This document shows, one piece after another, positions 1-6,990 of a DNA stretch of 9,707 bases (position 1 is its first letter; every line of letters starts with the position of its first letter). A program made the position numbers and the translations under genes. Source of the stretch: an uncultured Eubacteriales bacterium (GTDB taxonomy: Bacteria > Bacillota > Clostridia > Oscillospirales > CAG-272); NCBI GenBank assembly GCA_934385225.1, contig CAKRPQ010000077.1:1-9707 (forward strand), in the 5' to 3' direction. The notes under the pieces were generated by a model. The model did not search any database. It saw only the letters and a list, made by a program, of their open reading frames with translations, and was not told the origin of the DNA.

Positions 1-648
1 ACAGTCCTCGAACACCCCGACCTCCCCGAAGAAATCAAGAGGAAGTTCCTCGAAATGACGGTAAGCGAAAGCGACAGAATGACGGGCATCGTCAGAGACC
101 TGCTCACCCTTTCGCGCCTTGACAACAAGAAAACAAAGTGGCAGATCTCGGAATACGACATAAACGATTCGCTAAGGCACCTTGGCGAGGTCATGAGCGT
201 TGACGCAAAGGCTCACGGACACAAGTTAATTGTGCGCCTCGACGACGGGCTTCCGAAAATACACGCCGACAAGGGGCGCATAGATCAGGTCATAATCAAC
301 ATAATTTCAAACGCGATAAAGTACACGCCCGACGGCGGAACAATCATTATAAACAGCTTTTCCGCTTCGCCCGACAGTGTTACAGTCCGTGTAATCGACA
401 ACGGTCTCGGTATTCCCGAAAAGGATCTGCCGCGAATATTCGAGAGGTTCTACCGCGTCGAAAAATCGCGAACAAGCGACACGGGCGGAACGGGGCTCGG
501 GCTTGCTATCGCAAAAGAACTTGTCGAGGCACACGGCGGAAGCATCAATATACAGAGCAAGCTGAACGTCGGAACGATGGTGGATATTACCCTGCCCGTT
601 CACACAAAGCTCGAAGGCGAAAGCGAAAATGCAAACGAAGCATCATAA
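1..648 (+). CDS. walK: WalK-type sensor histidine kinase, C-terminal part (5' end outside window)
   Basis: The frame is open from base 1, so the gene enters from the left and only its last 215 residues are visible. Seen in the sequence: the second helix of the dimerisation (HisKA) domain, including the stretch SESDRMTGIVRDLLTLSRLD, then a full HATPase_c domain. The N box is at about 283-327 (INIISNAIKYT), the G1 box DNGLGIP at 397-417, the F box FERFYRV near 439-459 and the G2 box GGTGLGL at 484-504. The H box with the phosphorylated His should lie just upstream of base 1. The family senses cell-wall state and phosphorylates the response regulator WalR, which controls peptidoglycan hydrolases. 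Assignment to WalK rather than a PhoR-like kinase rests mainly on the walH-like and walI-like genes directly downstream. All ATP-binding motifs look intact. Histidine kinase is certain; the WalK identity is likely. Confidence 0.93.
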   Translation, partial: TVLEHPDLPEEIKRKFLEMTVSESDRMTGIVRDLLTLSRLDNKKTKWQISEYDINDSLRHLGEVMSVDAKAHGHKLIVRLDDGLPKIHADKGRIDQVIINIISNAIKYTPDGGTIIINSFSASPDSVTVRVIDNGLGIPEKDLPRIFERFYRVEKSRTSDTGGTGLGLAIAKELVEAHGGSINIQSKLNVGTMVDITLPVHTKLEGESENANEAS

Positions 649-671
649 AAAAGAAAGAAAGGAGTACGGGT

Positions 672-2072
672 ATGAAGGAAAAGGTTTTTGATTCGCTCAA
701 AACGGCGGCAATAGTTCTGCTTTTCGCCCTCACTCTCACTCTTTCGTTTTTCTATTTTACGAAATTCCTCGGAATGACGGCAGAACAGGGCGGCGTGGCA
801 ATCTCCGAAAGCCTTTTGCCGTCCGAAGGAGGCGGCGTCGGCGGACTTATCGCGTCGCAGCTTGTTCCCGAAATCATATCCGCAAAAGAAGCGGGAAAAG
901 GAGCGTGTGCCATTACCTCAGGCGAGGAATTTATGCGCGACATTTACCGCACCCTTTCACCCGACATCGCGGAAATTTTCGGCTCGTCGCGCACCTGCGA
1001 ACGCTCCGAAACAGCACTTGACAGTTTCACAGACGCGGAAGAATACATCTATATCAGATTTCACTCGTATCTGCCCTCTGTTCTGCTGTACATTCACGCT
1101 CTCGGCGCAGACGCCGATCTCTCGGATTTTGACAAAGCGTCGATCGGAAATGCTTATGAAATAATGATAGTGTTTGAAAGCGGCAAAAGCGACGCTTTTG
1201 TCAGAAATTCGGACGGCGAAACATACCGTCTTTCCGAAAAGAACGACGGCGAAAGCGTTATGCCCGTAAAGCCTGCCGATCTTGCCGAATATCGCGAAGC
1301 GGCGGCGCTTTCATACGCCGAATTTTACGGCGGAACGGACGGTGCCGTTCTGCCGACAACGGTTATGATTTCGGGCGGTCTTGCGGCACCGAAAATAAGT
1401 GTTTCGCACGGCTGTGACGATATCAAAAGCGAAAAAGAACTTCAAAAAGGGATAGCCTCGCTCCTCGGAATAAACCCCGACAAGACGGGCAACTACTACG
1501 ACGAAGCGTCGGAAAGCGCCGTCTATATGCCGACAAGCGGAACACTCACCGAAAGTGCGGAAAAGATAGTGTTCACCTCCGAAAACAACCAGAGCGGCGG
1601 CATACCGTTTGCCGATTTTTCGGACGGAAAAGGCAAAGAGGGCGAATACACTCTCCCCGAATGTATCGCGGCGGCGGAGCGTCTCGTCAGAAAAATAAAA
1701 AATGCCTATCCGTTTCTTCTTGGCGGAGAGGCTGAACCTGTTATAACCTCCCTTTCACGCATCGGAGAAAAAATAGCGATAGAATACGGAATTTTCTACG
1801 GCAATCTCGCAATAAGCGGCGAAAAAACAGTTTGCCGCATAGAAATGACAAGCGAAAAAATGACATATTTCGCGCTTTACCCGACGAGTGCAACAGCTCT
1901 CGCAAGCGAGCGCAGGCGTTCGATCTCCTCCTACTGGCGCGCGGAAATGCTAAAAAGCGAGGCGGAGGAAAATGCAATATACACTCTTGTATATAAGTAC
2001 AGACAGCCCGCGGACGACACCCTTATGTCGGTCGAAGCCGTTCCCGTAAAAATAAGACAGGTCGGAGGATAA
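672..2072 (+). CDS. walH: WalH (YycH)-like membrane-anchored regulator of WalK
   Basis: A protein of 466 residues, close to the roughly 450 of Bacillus YycH. It has a short charged N-terminus (MKEKVFDSLK), one hydrophobic segment at about residues 11-30 and a long extracytoplasmic remainder without further membrane segments. That matches the known WalH topology: a single N-terminal anchor with the folded domain outside. In Bacillus, WalH and WalI bind each other and the WalK membrane region and tune its kinase activity. The start ATG is preceded by AAAGGAG at 658-664 with 7 bases spacing. The gene begins 23 bases after walK and ends 6 bases before walI, so the three are one operon. The sequence is divergent and I see no catalytic motif, so the call depends on position, length and topology more than on residue matches. 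Confidence 0.8.
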   Translation: MKEKVFDSLKTAAIVLLFALTLTLSFFYFTKFLGMTAEQGGVAISESLLPSEGGGVGGLIASQLVPEIISAKEAGKGACAITSGEEFMRDIYRTLSPDIAEIFGSSRTCERSETALDSFTDAEEYIYIRFHSYLPSVLLYIHALGADADLSDFDKASIGNAYEIMIVFESGKSDAFVRNSDGETYRLSEKNDGESVMPVKPADLAEYREAAALSYAEFYGGTDGAVLPTTVMISGGLAAPKISVSHGCDDIKSEKELQKGIASLLGINPDKTGNYYDEASESAVYMPTSGTLTESAEKIVFTSENNQSGGIPFADFSDGKGKEGEYTLPECIAAAERLVRKIKNAYPFLLGGEAEPVITSLSRIGEKIAIEYGIFYGNLAISGEKTVCRIEMTSEKMTYFALYPTSATALASERRRSISSYWRAEMLKSEAEENAIYTLVYKYRQPADDTLMSVEAVPVKIRQVGG

Positions 2073-2081
2073 AGCACATTG
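2064..2081 (+). promoter_or_regulatory. Shine-Dalgarno and TTG start of walI
   Basis: GGAGG at 2064-2068 lies inside the last codons of walH, 10 bases before the TTG at 2079. No ATG or GTG gives the conserved N-terminus MNWKGIKNLL, so TTG is taken as the start. The short gap suggests translation coupled to walH. Confidence 0.75.
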
Positions 2082-3092
2082 AACTGGAAAGGAATTAAAA
2101 ATCTGCTTATCGTTCTTCTGCTTCTTGCCGACGTTTTTCTCGGATATATGCTTATCTCGCAGAACAGGCAGGGACAATACGACGAGAACTCGATCGACAA
2201 CGCTTCTGAAATACTCGCGCGAGGCGGTATAATCGCGGATCGTCGGATACTCGAAAAGAAAGATTCGGAACTTCCCCTTTGCACGGTTTCGGCGGCAAAA
2301 AACACCGAGGTCGTTATGCGCAAAATTCTTGTGGGAGACGTCACCGAGAGCTTTGCAGTCCCCGGCGGTGCTGCATTTTTCACGGACACGGGCGAGCAGC
2401 TGCGTGTAACGGACGACCTGTCCCTGCTCTACTCCGAGGACGGAACGATAAAGGATACGGAATCCGTCGTTTTTTCGCCGCCGACGGACGAAAATTCGGG
2501 CAGTTGCACTTCCACGCTCGAAAAACTGCTCACGCCGAACGGGGTGGGCGACGACAAATTCGGATTTGAGATAAACGGCGTGTCGGAAGGCATCGACTCC
2601 GTTTTCGTATCGGCGACTCAGACACTGAACGGCGTAAAAATACAAAATCATACAGTTTTCTGCGAAATAAAAGACGGCAAGGTGATTTACGCGCACGGTA
2701 CCTGGTGTTTTCTGCCGATAAAAGAGAAAAAAAGCGCACATATCATCGACGGAATAAATATACTGTTTATTGAGAAGAACAATTCGGGGCTTTCGGGCGA
2801 TGAAATCGCCGAAAGCGACGACGCGCATATGCATCGGACGGAGACAAAAGCGGAGGAAGAGACAAAAAATGCGGACACGACGGCAAAAGAAACGTTTTCG
2901 GCCGAAAATTTTGCCGTACCGAGCGAAAAAATCACGCGCACCGTCGTCTCTCTCGAAAGTTGTTACTGCTCCGAACGCGTTTTCGGCGCGGATCTCATCT
3001 ACATCGTCCCGTCTTACAGGATCGAATGGTTAGACGGATCCGTCTCTTACTACAACGCAATAACGGGCGAAGCCGAAAACGTTGAAGATTAA
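2079..3092 (+). CDS. walI: WalI (YycI)-like membrane-anchored regulator of WalK
   Basis: A protein of 337 residues starting MNWKGIKNLLIVLLLLADVF, which closely resembles the N-terminus of YycI proteins (M-D/N-W, then one membrane helix ending in LG-Y). The membrane segment spans about residues 7-27 and the rest is predicted to lie outside the cell. The C-terminus (residues 309-331) carries a pattern like SYRIEWLDGSVSYYNAITGE, the aromatic-DG-YYNA-TG motif typical of this family and of PepSY-like folds. The protein is longer than the roughly 280 residues of Bacillus YycI. The extra length includes a charged, Lys/Glu/Thr-rich linker at about residues 245-275 that looks disordered and separates the last strand block from the main domain. 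It is expected to pair with WalH and modulate WalK. It is the last gene of the wal operon here; no walJ follows. Confidence 0.87.
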   Translation: MNWKGIKNLLIVLLLLADVFLGYMLISQNRQGQYDENSIDNASEILARGGIIADRRILEKKDSELPLCTVSAAKNTEVVMRKILVGDVTESFAVPGGAAFFTDTGEQLRVTDDLSLLYSEDGTIKDTESVVFSPPTDENSGSCTSTLEKLLTPNGVGDDKFGFEINGVSEGIDSVFVSATQTLNGVKIQNHTVFCEIKDGKVIYAHGTWCFLPIKEKKSAHIIDGINILFIEKNNSGLSGDEIAESDDAHMHRTETKAEEETKNADTTAKETFSAENFAVPSEKITRTVVSLESCYCSERVFGADLIYIVPSYRIEWLDGSVSYYNAITGEAENVED

Positions 3093-3122
3093 GCGGTCAA
3101 AAAACACGTTTGTTCGCAGGAA

Positions 3123-3150
3123 TGTTAACGAAAATATGTGCGATTGTTAA
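3123..3150 (+). promoter_or_regulatory. Two TGTTAA half-sites, possible WalR-type operator
   Basis: TGTTAA occurs at 3123-3128 and again at 3145-3150 in the same orientation, 22 bases start to start. The published WalR site is TGTWAH-N5-TGTWAH, an 11-base repeat, so these half-sites match the hexamer but sit two helical turns apart instead of one. No third half-site is present at the middle position. The pair lies between the wal operon and the murA promoter. Binding is an inference, and AT-rich DNA gives such hexamers by chance. Confidence 0.3.
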
Positions 3151-3198
3151 TATTTTATCATTTTGTTTAATATAATACAAAAAAAGTTAAAGTATTCG

Positions 3199-3228
3199 TT
3201 TTCAAAATCCCCAAAATTATGATATAAT
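3199..3228 (+). promoter_or_regulatory. Extended -10 promoter upstream of murA
   Basis: A perfect TATAAT at 3223-3228 is preceded by TGA (3220-3222), which makes an extended -10 element. A modest -35 (TTTTCA, 3199-3204) lies 18 bases upstream. Transcription would begin near 3235 and leave a leader of about 135 bases before murA. A second TATAAT at 3171-3176 has no well-spaced -35 and may be an alternative or chance hit. Confidence 0.65.
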
Positions 3229-3263
3229 GATAAAAGGCTTTTTTGTGGGAAGGTTTCCGCATA

Positions 3264-3386
3264 TTGCCCGACATCAGGGTTATAAAGGTTTATTCAAAAA
3301 GTGTGACAGCAGTATTCTCGTGCCAAAAGGCAATCGGTTCACTCAAATATAACGAAGAAGAGGATTCCTTATGGAAAAATATATAA
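3264..3386 (+). CDS. Possible 40-residue leader ORF overlapping the murA start
   Basis: An open frame begins with TTG at 3264, has GGGAAGG at 3247-3253 as a weak ribosome site 10 bases upstream, and ends with TAA at 3384-3386. It overlaps the first 16 bases of murA in a different frame. The peptide starts LPDIRVIKVYSKSVTAVFSC and ends in EEEDSLWKNI; I recognise no family. It lies wholly inside the predicted murA transcript, so it could couple or attenuate murA translation. A short open frame this size can also occur by chance, and the start codon is not ATG, so the call is tentative. Confidence 0.25.
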   Translation: MPDIRVIKVYSKSVTAVFSCQKAIGSLKYNEEEDSLWKNI

Positions 3387-4636
3387 TCGACGGCGGTAAC
3401 GAACTGCACGGCGACGTTGAAATAAGCGGCATGAAAAACGCCGCACTGCCGATTCTCATTGCAAGTATTCTGACAAAGGACACCTGCATCGTCGAAAATC
3501 TCCCGCGCATAAGCGACGTCAGAAAATCGCTCGACATTCTCGAAGCGATGGGTGCCGCAGTCGAAAGAGACGACGAAACATCCTCCGTCAAAATAAACAC
3601 AGAGAACGTAAAAGGCGGCATTTCTCCGTATGAGCTTGTCAGCAAAATGCGCGGCTCGACTTATCTTATCGGCGCGGAGCTTGCGCGGTTCGGCAAGGCA
3701 AAGGTCGGCTGGCCCGGCGGCTGCGATTTCGGCGTGCGCCCCATCGACCAGCACATAAAAGGTTTTGAAGCGCTCGGCGCAAAAGTCACCGTCGACACGG
3801 ACGCAGGTTACATATACGCGGAAGCACCGAACGGTCTGCACGGAAATTCTGTTTACTTTGACGTAGTTTCTGTCGGAGCGACGGTAAACGTCATGATCGC
3901 CGCCGTCCTCGCAAAAGGAAAAACCGTCATCGACAACGCCGCAAGAGAGCCGCACATCGTCGATCTCGCCAACTTCTTCAACACCTGCGGCGCAAAAATC
4001 ACAGGCGCGGGAACAAGCGTTATCAAGGTTCAGGGCGTCGAAAAGCTGCACGGCTGTTCGTATGCCATAATCCCCGATATGATCGAGGCGGGAACGTTCA
4101 TGGCTGCCGTTGCCGCGACGGGCGGAAAAATAAACGTCCGCGGTATAATTCCGAAGCATATGGAATGTGTCTCGGCAAAGCTCGAAGAAATGGGCGTCGG
4201 AATCGAAGAATTTGACGACTACATAACCGTCGAAAAAAGCGGAAAAGCGAAGCCGATACAGATAAAGACACTTCCCTATCCGGGTTTCCCGACCGATATG
4301 CACCCGCAGTTCACGGCGGCGCTTTGCATAGCAGGCGGAACAAGCTCCGTCTCCGAAGGTGTCTGGGAAAACAGGTTCAGATACGTTGACGAGCTTGTAA
4401 AAATGGGCGCGGATATAACCGTCAGCGGTGTCACGGCAAAAATAAACGGTGTCGAAAAGCTCCGCGGCACAGAGGTCAAAGCCGTGGATCTGCGCGGCGG
4501 TGCCGCAATGATAATAGCGGGACTTTGCGCCGAAGGCAGAACGACTGTTACCAACATAATGTCGATTGAGCGCGGGTACGACGATATTGTCGGAAAGCTG
4601 CAAAAGCTCGGCGCACATATTGAAAAATGCGAATAA
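3371..4636 (+). CDS. murA: UDP-N-acetylglucosamine 1-carboxyvinyltransferase (MurA)
   Basis: This cytoplasmic enzyme transfers enolpyruvyl from phosphoenolpyruvate to UDP-GlcNAc, the first committed step of peptidoglycan synthesis. The 421-residue length is normal for the family. Visible landmarks: SGMKNAA with Lys22-Asn23, the RGSTYLIG substrate loop with Arg94, and the catalytic loop WPGGCDFGVRPID with Cys118 and Arg123. YPGFPTDM carries the catalytic base Asp309, and RGYDDI holds Arg401 near the C-terminus. The active-site Cys is present rather than Asp, so the enzyme should be of the fosfomycin-sensitive type (family knowledge). The start ATG follows AGAGG at 3359-3363. The gene stands downstream of the wal operon with its own promoter and ends in a strong terminator, so it is probably a single-gene unit that also receives some read-through from walKHI. 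It could be either the murA1 or murA2 paralogue; the window cannot decide that. Confidence 0.97.
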   Translation: MEKYIIDGGNELHGDVEISGMKNAALPILIASILTKDTCIVENLPRISDVRKSLDILEAMGAAVERDDETSSVKINTENVKGGISPYELVSKMRGSTYLIGAELARFGKAKVGWPGGCDFGVRPIDQHIKGFEALGAKVTVDTDAGYIYAEAPNGLHGNSVYFDVVSVGATVNVMIAAVLAKGKTVIDNAAREPHIVDLANFFNTCGAKITGAGTSVIKVQGVEKLHGCSYAIIPDMIEAGTFMAAVAATGGKINVRGIIPKHMECVSAKLEEMGVGIEEFDDYITVEKSGKAKPIQIKTLPYPGFPTDMHPQFTAALCIAGGTSSVSEGVWENRFRYVDELVKMGADITVSGVTAKINGVEKLRGTEVKAVDLRGGAAMIIAGLCAEGRTTVTNIMSIERGYDDIVGKLQKLGAHIEKCE

Positions 4637-4644
4637 ATTTTATG

Positions 4645-4671
4645 ACGTCCCGCTCTCGCGGGACGTTTTTT
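4645..4671 (+). terminator. Intrinsic terminator after murA
   Basis: A perfect 9-bp stem (ACGTCCCGC at 4645-4653 with GCGGGACGT at 4658-4666) closes a TCTC loop and is followed by a T run to 4671. It begins 9 bases after the murA stop. Further T-rich sequence follows at 4678-4691. Confidence 0.95.
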
Positions 4672-4693
4672 AATGTCTTTTTTCTTTTTTTAC

Positions 4694-4722
4694 TTGATAT
4701 AATGAGAAAAATATGATAAAAT
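4694..4722 (+). promoter_or_regulatory. Promoter of the alpha-galactosidase unit, with an overlapping second -10
   Basis: TTGATA (4694-4699) and TAAAAT (4717-4722) are spaced by 17 bases, and TG at 4714-4715 makes the -10 extended. Start of transcription is expected near 4729. The -35 hexamer overlaps a perfect extended -10, TGATATAAT at 4695-4703, which could serve a second, upstream promoter, although its -35 region is poor. I see no clear catabolite-repression (cre) site or operator palindrome apart from a short GTATATAC at 4729-4736. Confidence 0.7.
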
Positions 4723-4765
4723 ATTTTTGTATATACTAATAACTCATTCTGAAAGGGAGAAAAGT

Positions 4766-6979
4766 ATGATCACATTTGATGAAAAAAGAAGAATTTTCAA
4801 AATCGACGCAGGAAACACCTCCTACGCAATAAAAATTTCGGAGGGAGGATATCTTCTCCACCTCTACTATGGCAAAAAGCTCGCAGGAACGGATCTAGAC
4901 TTCCTTTGCCCGATAACGACCGACGTGAGCTTCTCTCCGCGCGCAAAATCCGAAATTCACGATCCCGATTTTTCAACGGATATAAAACCGATGGAATACT
5001 CCGTCAACGGCACGGGCGACTACCGTGTTTCGGCTCTCCAAATAAAGGCAGCCTGCGGAAACACGGCGACCGACATAAGATACAAATCGCATAAGATTTA
5101 CAAAGGCAAATATTCTCTGCCCTCTATGCCCGCAACTTACTCCGAAAACGAAGGCAACGCGGAAACGCTCGAAATCGTCACGGAGGACGTACACACAGGT
5201 GCTGTCGTTACGCTTCTCTACGGTGCTTTTGAAAAATACGACGCGATAACGCGCGCCGTCAAAATCGAAAACAAAGGCGACAAGCCCTTTGACATAGAAC
5301 GCGTTTACAGCACATGCGTTCAGTTCAACCGTATGGATCTCGATATGATAAACCTCTGGGGTTCATGGGCAAGAGAGCGTTCGGTTGCTCGCCGTCCGCT
5401 TGAACACGGAATAAGAGAAATACGCAGCAAGAGAGGCTCTTCGAGCCACTATCACAACCCGTTCGTCGCGCTCTGCGATCATGACGCGGGCGAGGAACAC
5501 GGCGACGCATACGGTTTCGGTTTCGTTTACAGCGGAAACTTTTCGTGTGAGGTCGAAGTCGACGCTTACAGCACGACGCGCCTTATAATGGGGCTCGAAT
5601 CAACGGACTTCAACTGGAAGCTCGACGCAGGCGAAACATTTTACGCGCCCGAAGTCGTTATGGTATATTCTGACGCAGGTCTCGGAAAGATGAGCCGCAC
5701 ATTCCACAAGCTATACAGAAACAACCTCTGCCGCGGAAAATACAAGCTCGCAAAAAGACCGCTTCTTATCAACAACTGGGAAGGTACATATTTCGGATTC
5801 ACGCGCGAAAAGCTGATTGAGATCGCGCGCGAGGCGTCAAAGCTCGGCATCGAAATGTTCGTCCTTGACGACGGCTGGTTCGGCATAAGAAACGACGGCA
5901 CAACGTCGCTCGGCGACTGGTTCGTAAACGAAGAAAAGCTCCCCGGCGGAATGAAAGTTCTTGCGGACGAGATAAATGCGCTCGGAATGAAATTCGGTCT
6001 TTGGTTTGAACCCGAAGCAATATCGCCGATAAGCAAGCTGTATGAAGCGCACCCCGACTGGTGTCTGCACGTCGGTAACAGAGAGCGTTCGGAGGCGAGA
6101 CGCGAGCTGATACTCGATATGTCGCGCGAGGACGTGCGCGATTACCTCTTTGACGCCATGTCGAAAATACTCGACAGCGCAAACATCGAATACATAAAGT
6201 GGGATTTCAACCGCAACATAACCGAGGCGGGCAGCGCGCTTCTTCCGCCGGACAGACAAAAGGAAATTTTCCACAGATACGTCCTCGGTCTGTACGAGCT
6301 TACCGAGAGACTGCTCAAAAAGTACCCGTATCTGCTTCTTGAAGGCTGCTCGGGAGGCGGCGGACGCTATGACGCGGGTATGCTCTACTACGCACCGCAG
6401 ATCTGGACGAGCGACGACAGTGATGCCGTCGAAAGAATCAGAATACAGTACGGCACGTCCTTCTGCTATCCCGCATCGTCAATGAGCGCGCACGTTTCGG
6501 CGTCCCCGAACCATCAGACGGGCAGAGATACGTCATTTGAAACGAGAGGAAACATTGCGCTCGCGGGCGCGTTCGGCTACGAGCTTGACATAAGCAAGCT
6601 GACGGACGATGAAAAGGAACTCGTAAAGAAACAGGTTGCAAACTACCACAAATACTACGACGTTATACAGAACGGCGACCTTTACAGGCTTATAAGTCCG
6701 TTTGAAAACGACCGCTACGCCGCTTGGGAATACGTTTCGGAGAGCAAAAAGGAAGCACTTGTAACATTCGCCGTTTCGAGAGCGTTCTTTGCGACAACGG
6801 TATTCCTGCGTCTGCGCGGTCTTGACCCGACGCTCACATACATCGACGAGGCGACGGGCAAGGAATACGACGGCGACGCGCTTATGTACGGCGGTCTCAA
6901 TATGTGCCGTGAAACGAGCAACAGCAACGTTTGTTACAAGGACGGCGAAAGCGTCGTAATCCATTTTATCGCAAAATAA
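4766..6979 (+). CDS. GH36 alpha-galactosidase, cytoplasmic
   Basis: The enzyme removes terminal alpha-1,6-galactose from melibiose, raffinose-type sugars or galactomannan fragments. With the ATG at 4766 (GGGAG at 4755-4759, 6 bases upstream) it has 737 residues, typical of GH36 group I tetrameric enzymes. A TTG at 4727 in the same frame would add 13 residues but has no ribosome site. Residues 1-330 form the N-terminal beta-sandwich region, followed by the (beta/alpha)8 barrel. Motifs: FVLDDGWFG with Asp368-Asp369, LWFEPEA with Trp413, KWDFNRN with nucleophile Asp480, EGCSGGGGRYD with Cys528 and WTSDDSDA with acid/base Asp550. The Cys-Ser-Gly-Gly-Gly substrate loop fits alpha-galactosidase rather than alpha-N-acetylgalactosaminidase. 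There is no signal peptide, so its sugar must be imported, but no transporter or regulator gene is in the window. It heads a probable operon with the helicase 11 bases downstream. No gene symbol is given because rafA, melA, agaA and galA are used inconsistently for this family. Confidence 0.96.
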   Translation: MITFDEKRRIFKIDAGNTSYAIKISEGGYLLHLYYGKKLAGTDLDFLCPITTDVSFSPRAKSEIHDPDFSTDIKPMEYSVNGTGDYRVSALQIKAACGNTATDIRYKSHKIYKGKYSLPSMPATYSENEGNAETLEIVTEDVHTGAVVTLLYGAFEKYDAITRAVKIENKGDKPFDIERVYSTCVQFNRMDLDMINLWGSWARERSVARRPLEHGIREIRSKRGSSSHYHNPFVALCDHDAGEEHGDAYGFGFVYSGNFSCEVEVDAYSTTRLIMGLESTDFNWKLDAGETFYAPEVVMVYSDAGLGKMSRTFHKLYRNNLCRGKYKLAKRPLLINNWEGTYFGFTREKLIEIAREASKLGIEMFVLDDGWFGIRNDGTTSLGDWFVNEEKLPGGMKVLADEINALGMKFGLWFEPEAISPISKLYEAHPDWCLHVGNRERSEARRELILDMSREDVRDYLFDAMSKILDSANIEYIKWDFNRNITEAGSALLPPDRQKEIFHRYVLGLYELTERLLKKYPYLLLEGCSGGGGRYDAGMLYYAPQIWTSDDSDAVERIRIQYGTSFCYPASSMSAHVSASPNHQTGRDTSFETRGNIALAGAFGYELDISKLTDDEKELVKKQVANYHKYYDVIQNGDLYRLISPFENDRYAAWEYVSESKKEALVTFAVSRAFFATTVFLRLRGLDPTLTYIDEATGKEYDGDALMYGGLNMCRETSNSNVCYKDGESVVIHFIAK

Positions 6980-6990
6980 GCGGAGGAAAA

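Noticed and set aside
862..1164. A 100-codon + strand frame inside walH
   Set aside because: It lies in another frame within a well-supported gene, its composition is not protein-like, and no ribosome site was seen.
1950..2834. A 294-codon minus-strand frame opposite walI, and similar ones at 307-603, 5837-6274, 6533-6964, 7135-7689, 8386-8724 and 8845-9438
   Set aside because: All are codon-aligned with the + strand gene, as in murA, and arise from scarce TTA, CTA and TCA codons. None has convincing protein features or a plausible ribosome site and promoter.
3093..3118. A possible terminator after walI (GCG and CGC arms around an AAA/TTT core)
   Set aside because: The pairing is very weak and no T run follows on the + strand, so I do not call a terminator.
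3321..3332. Small perfect inverted repeat TGCCAAAAGGCA in the murA leader
   Set aside because: A 4-bp stem with an AAAA loop is too small to call a regulatory hairpin, and no riboswitch or T-box core was recognised around it.
3290..4618. A 442-codon open frame on the minus strand opposite murA
   Set aside because: Its codons line up exactly with the murA codons, so its stops would need TTA, CTA or TCA in murA, and murA does not use these codons. The open frame is a by-product of codon choice. The peptide resembles no family, while murA is unmistakable.
4727..4765. Upstream TTG start for the galactosidase, adding 13 residues
   Set aside because: It overlaps the expected transcription start and has no ribosome site, whereas ATG 4766 has GGGAG at ideal distance and matches the usual GH36 N-terminus.
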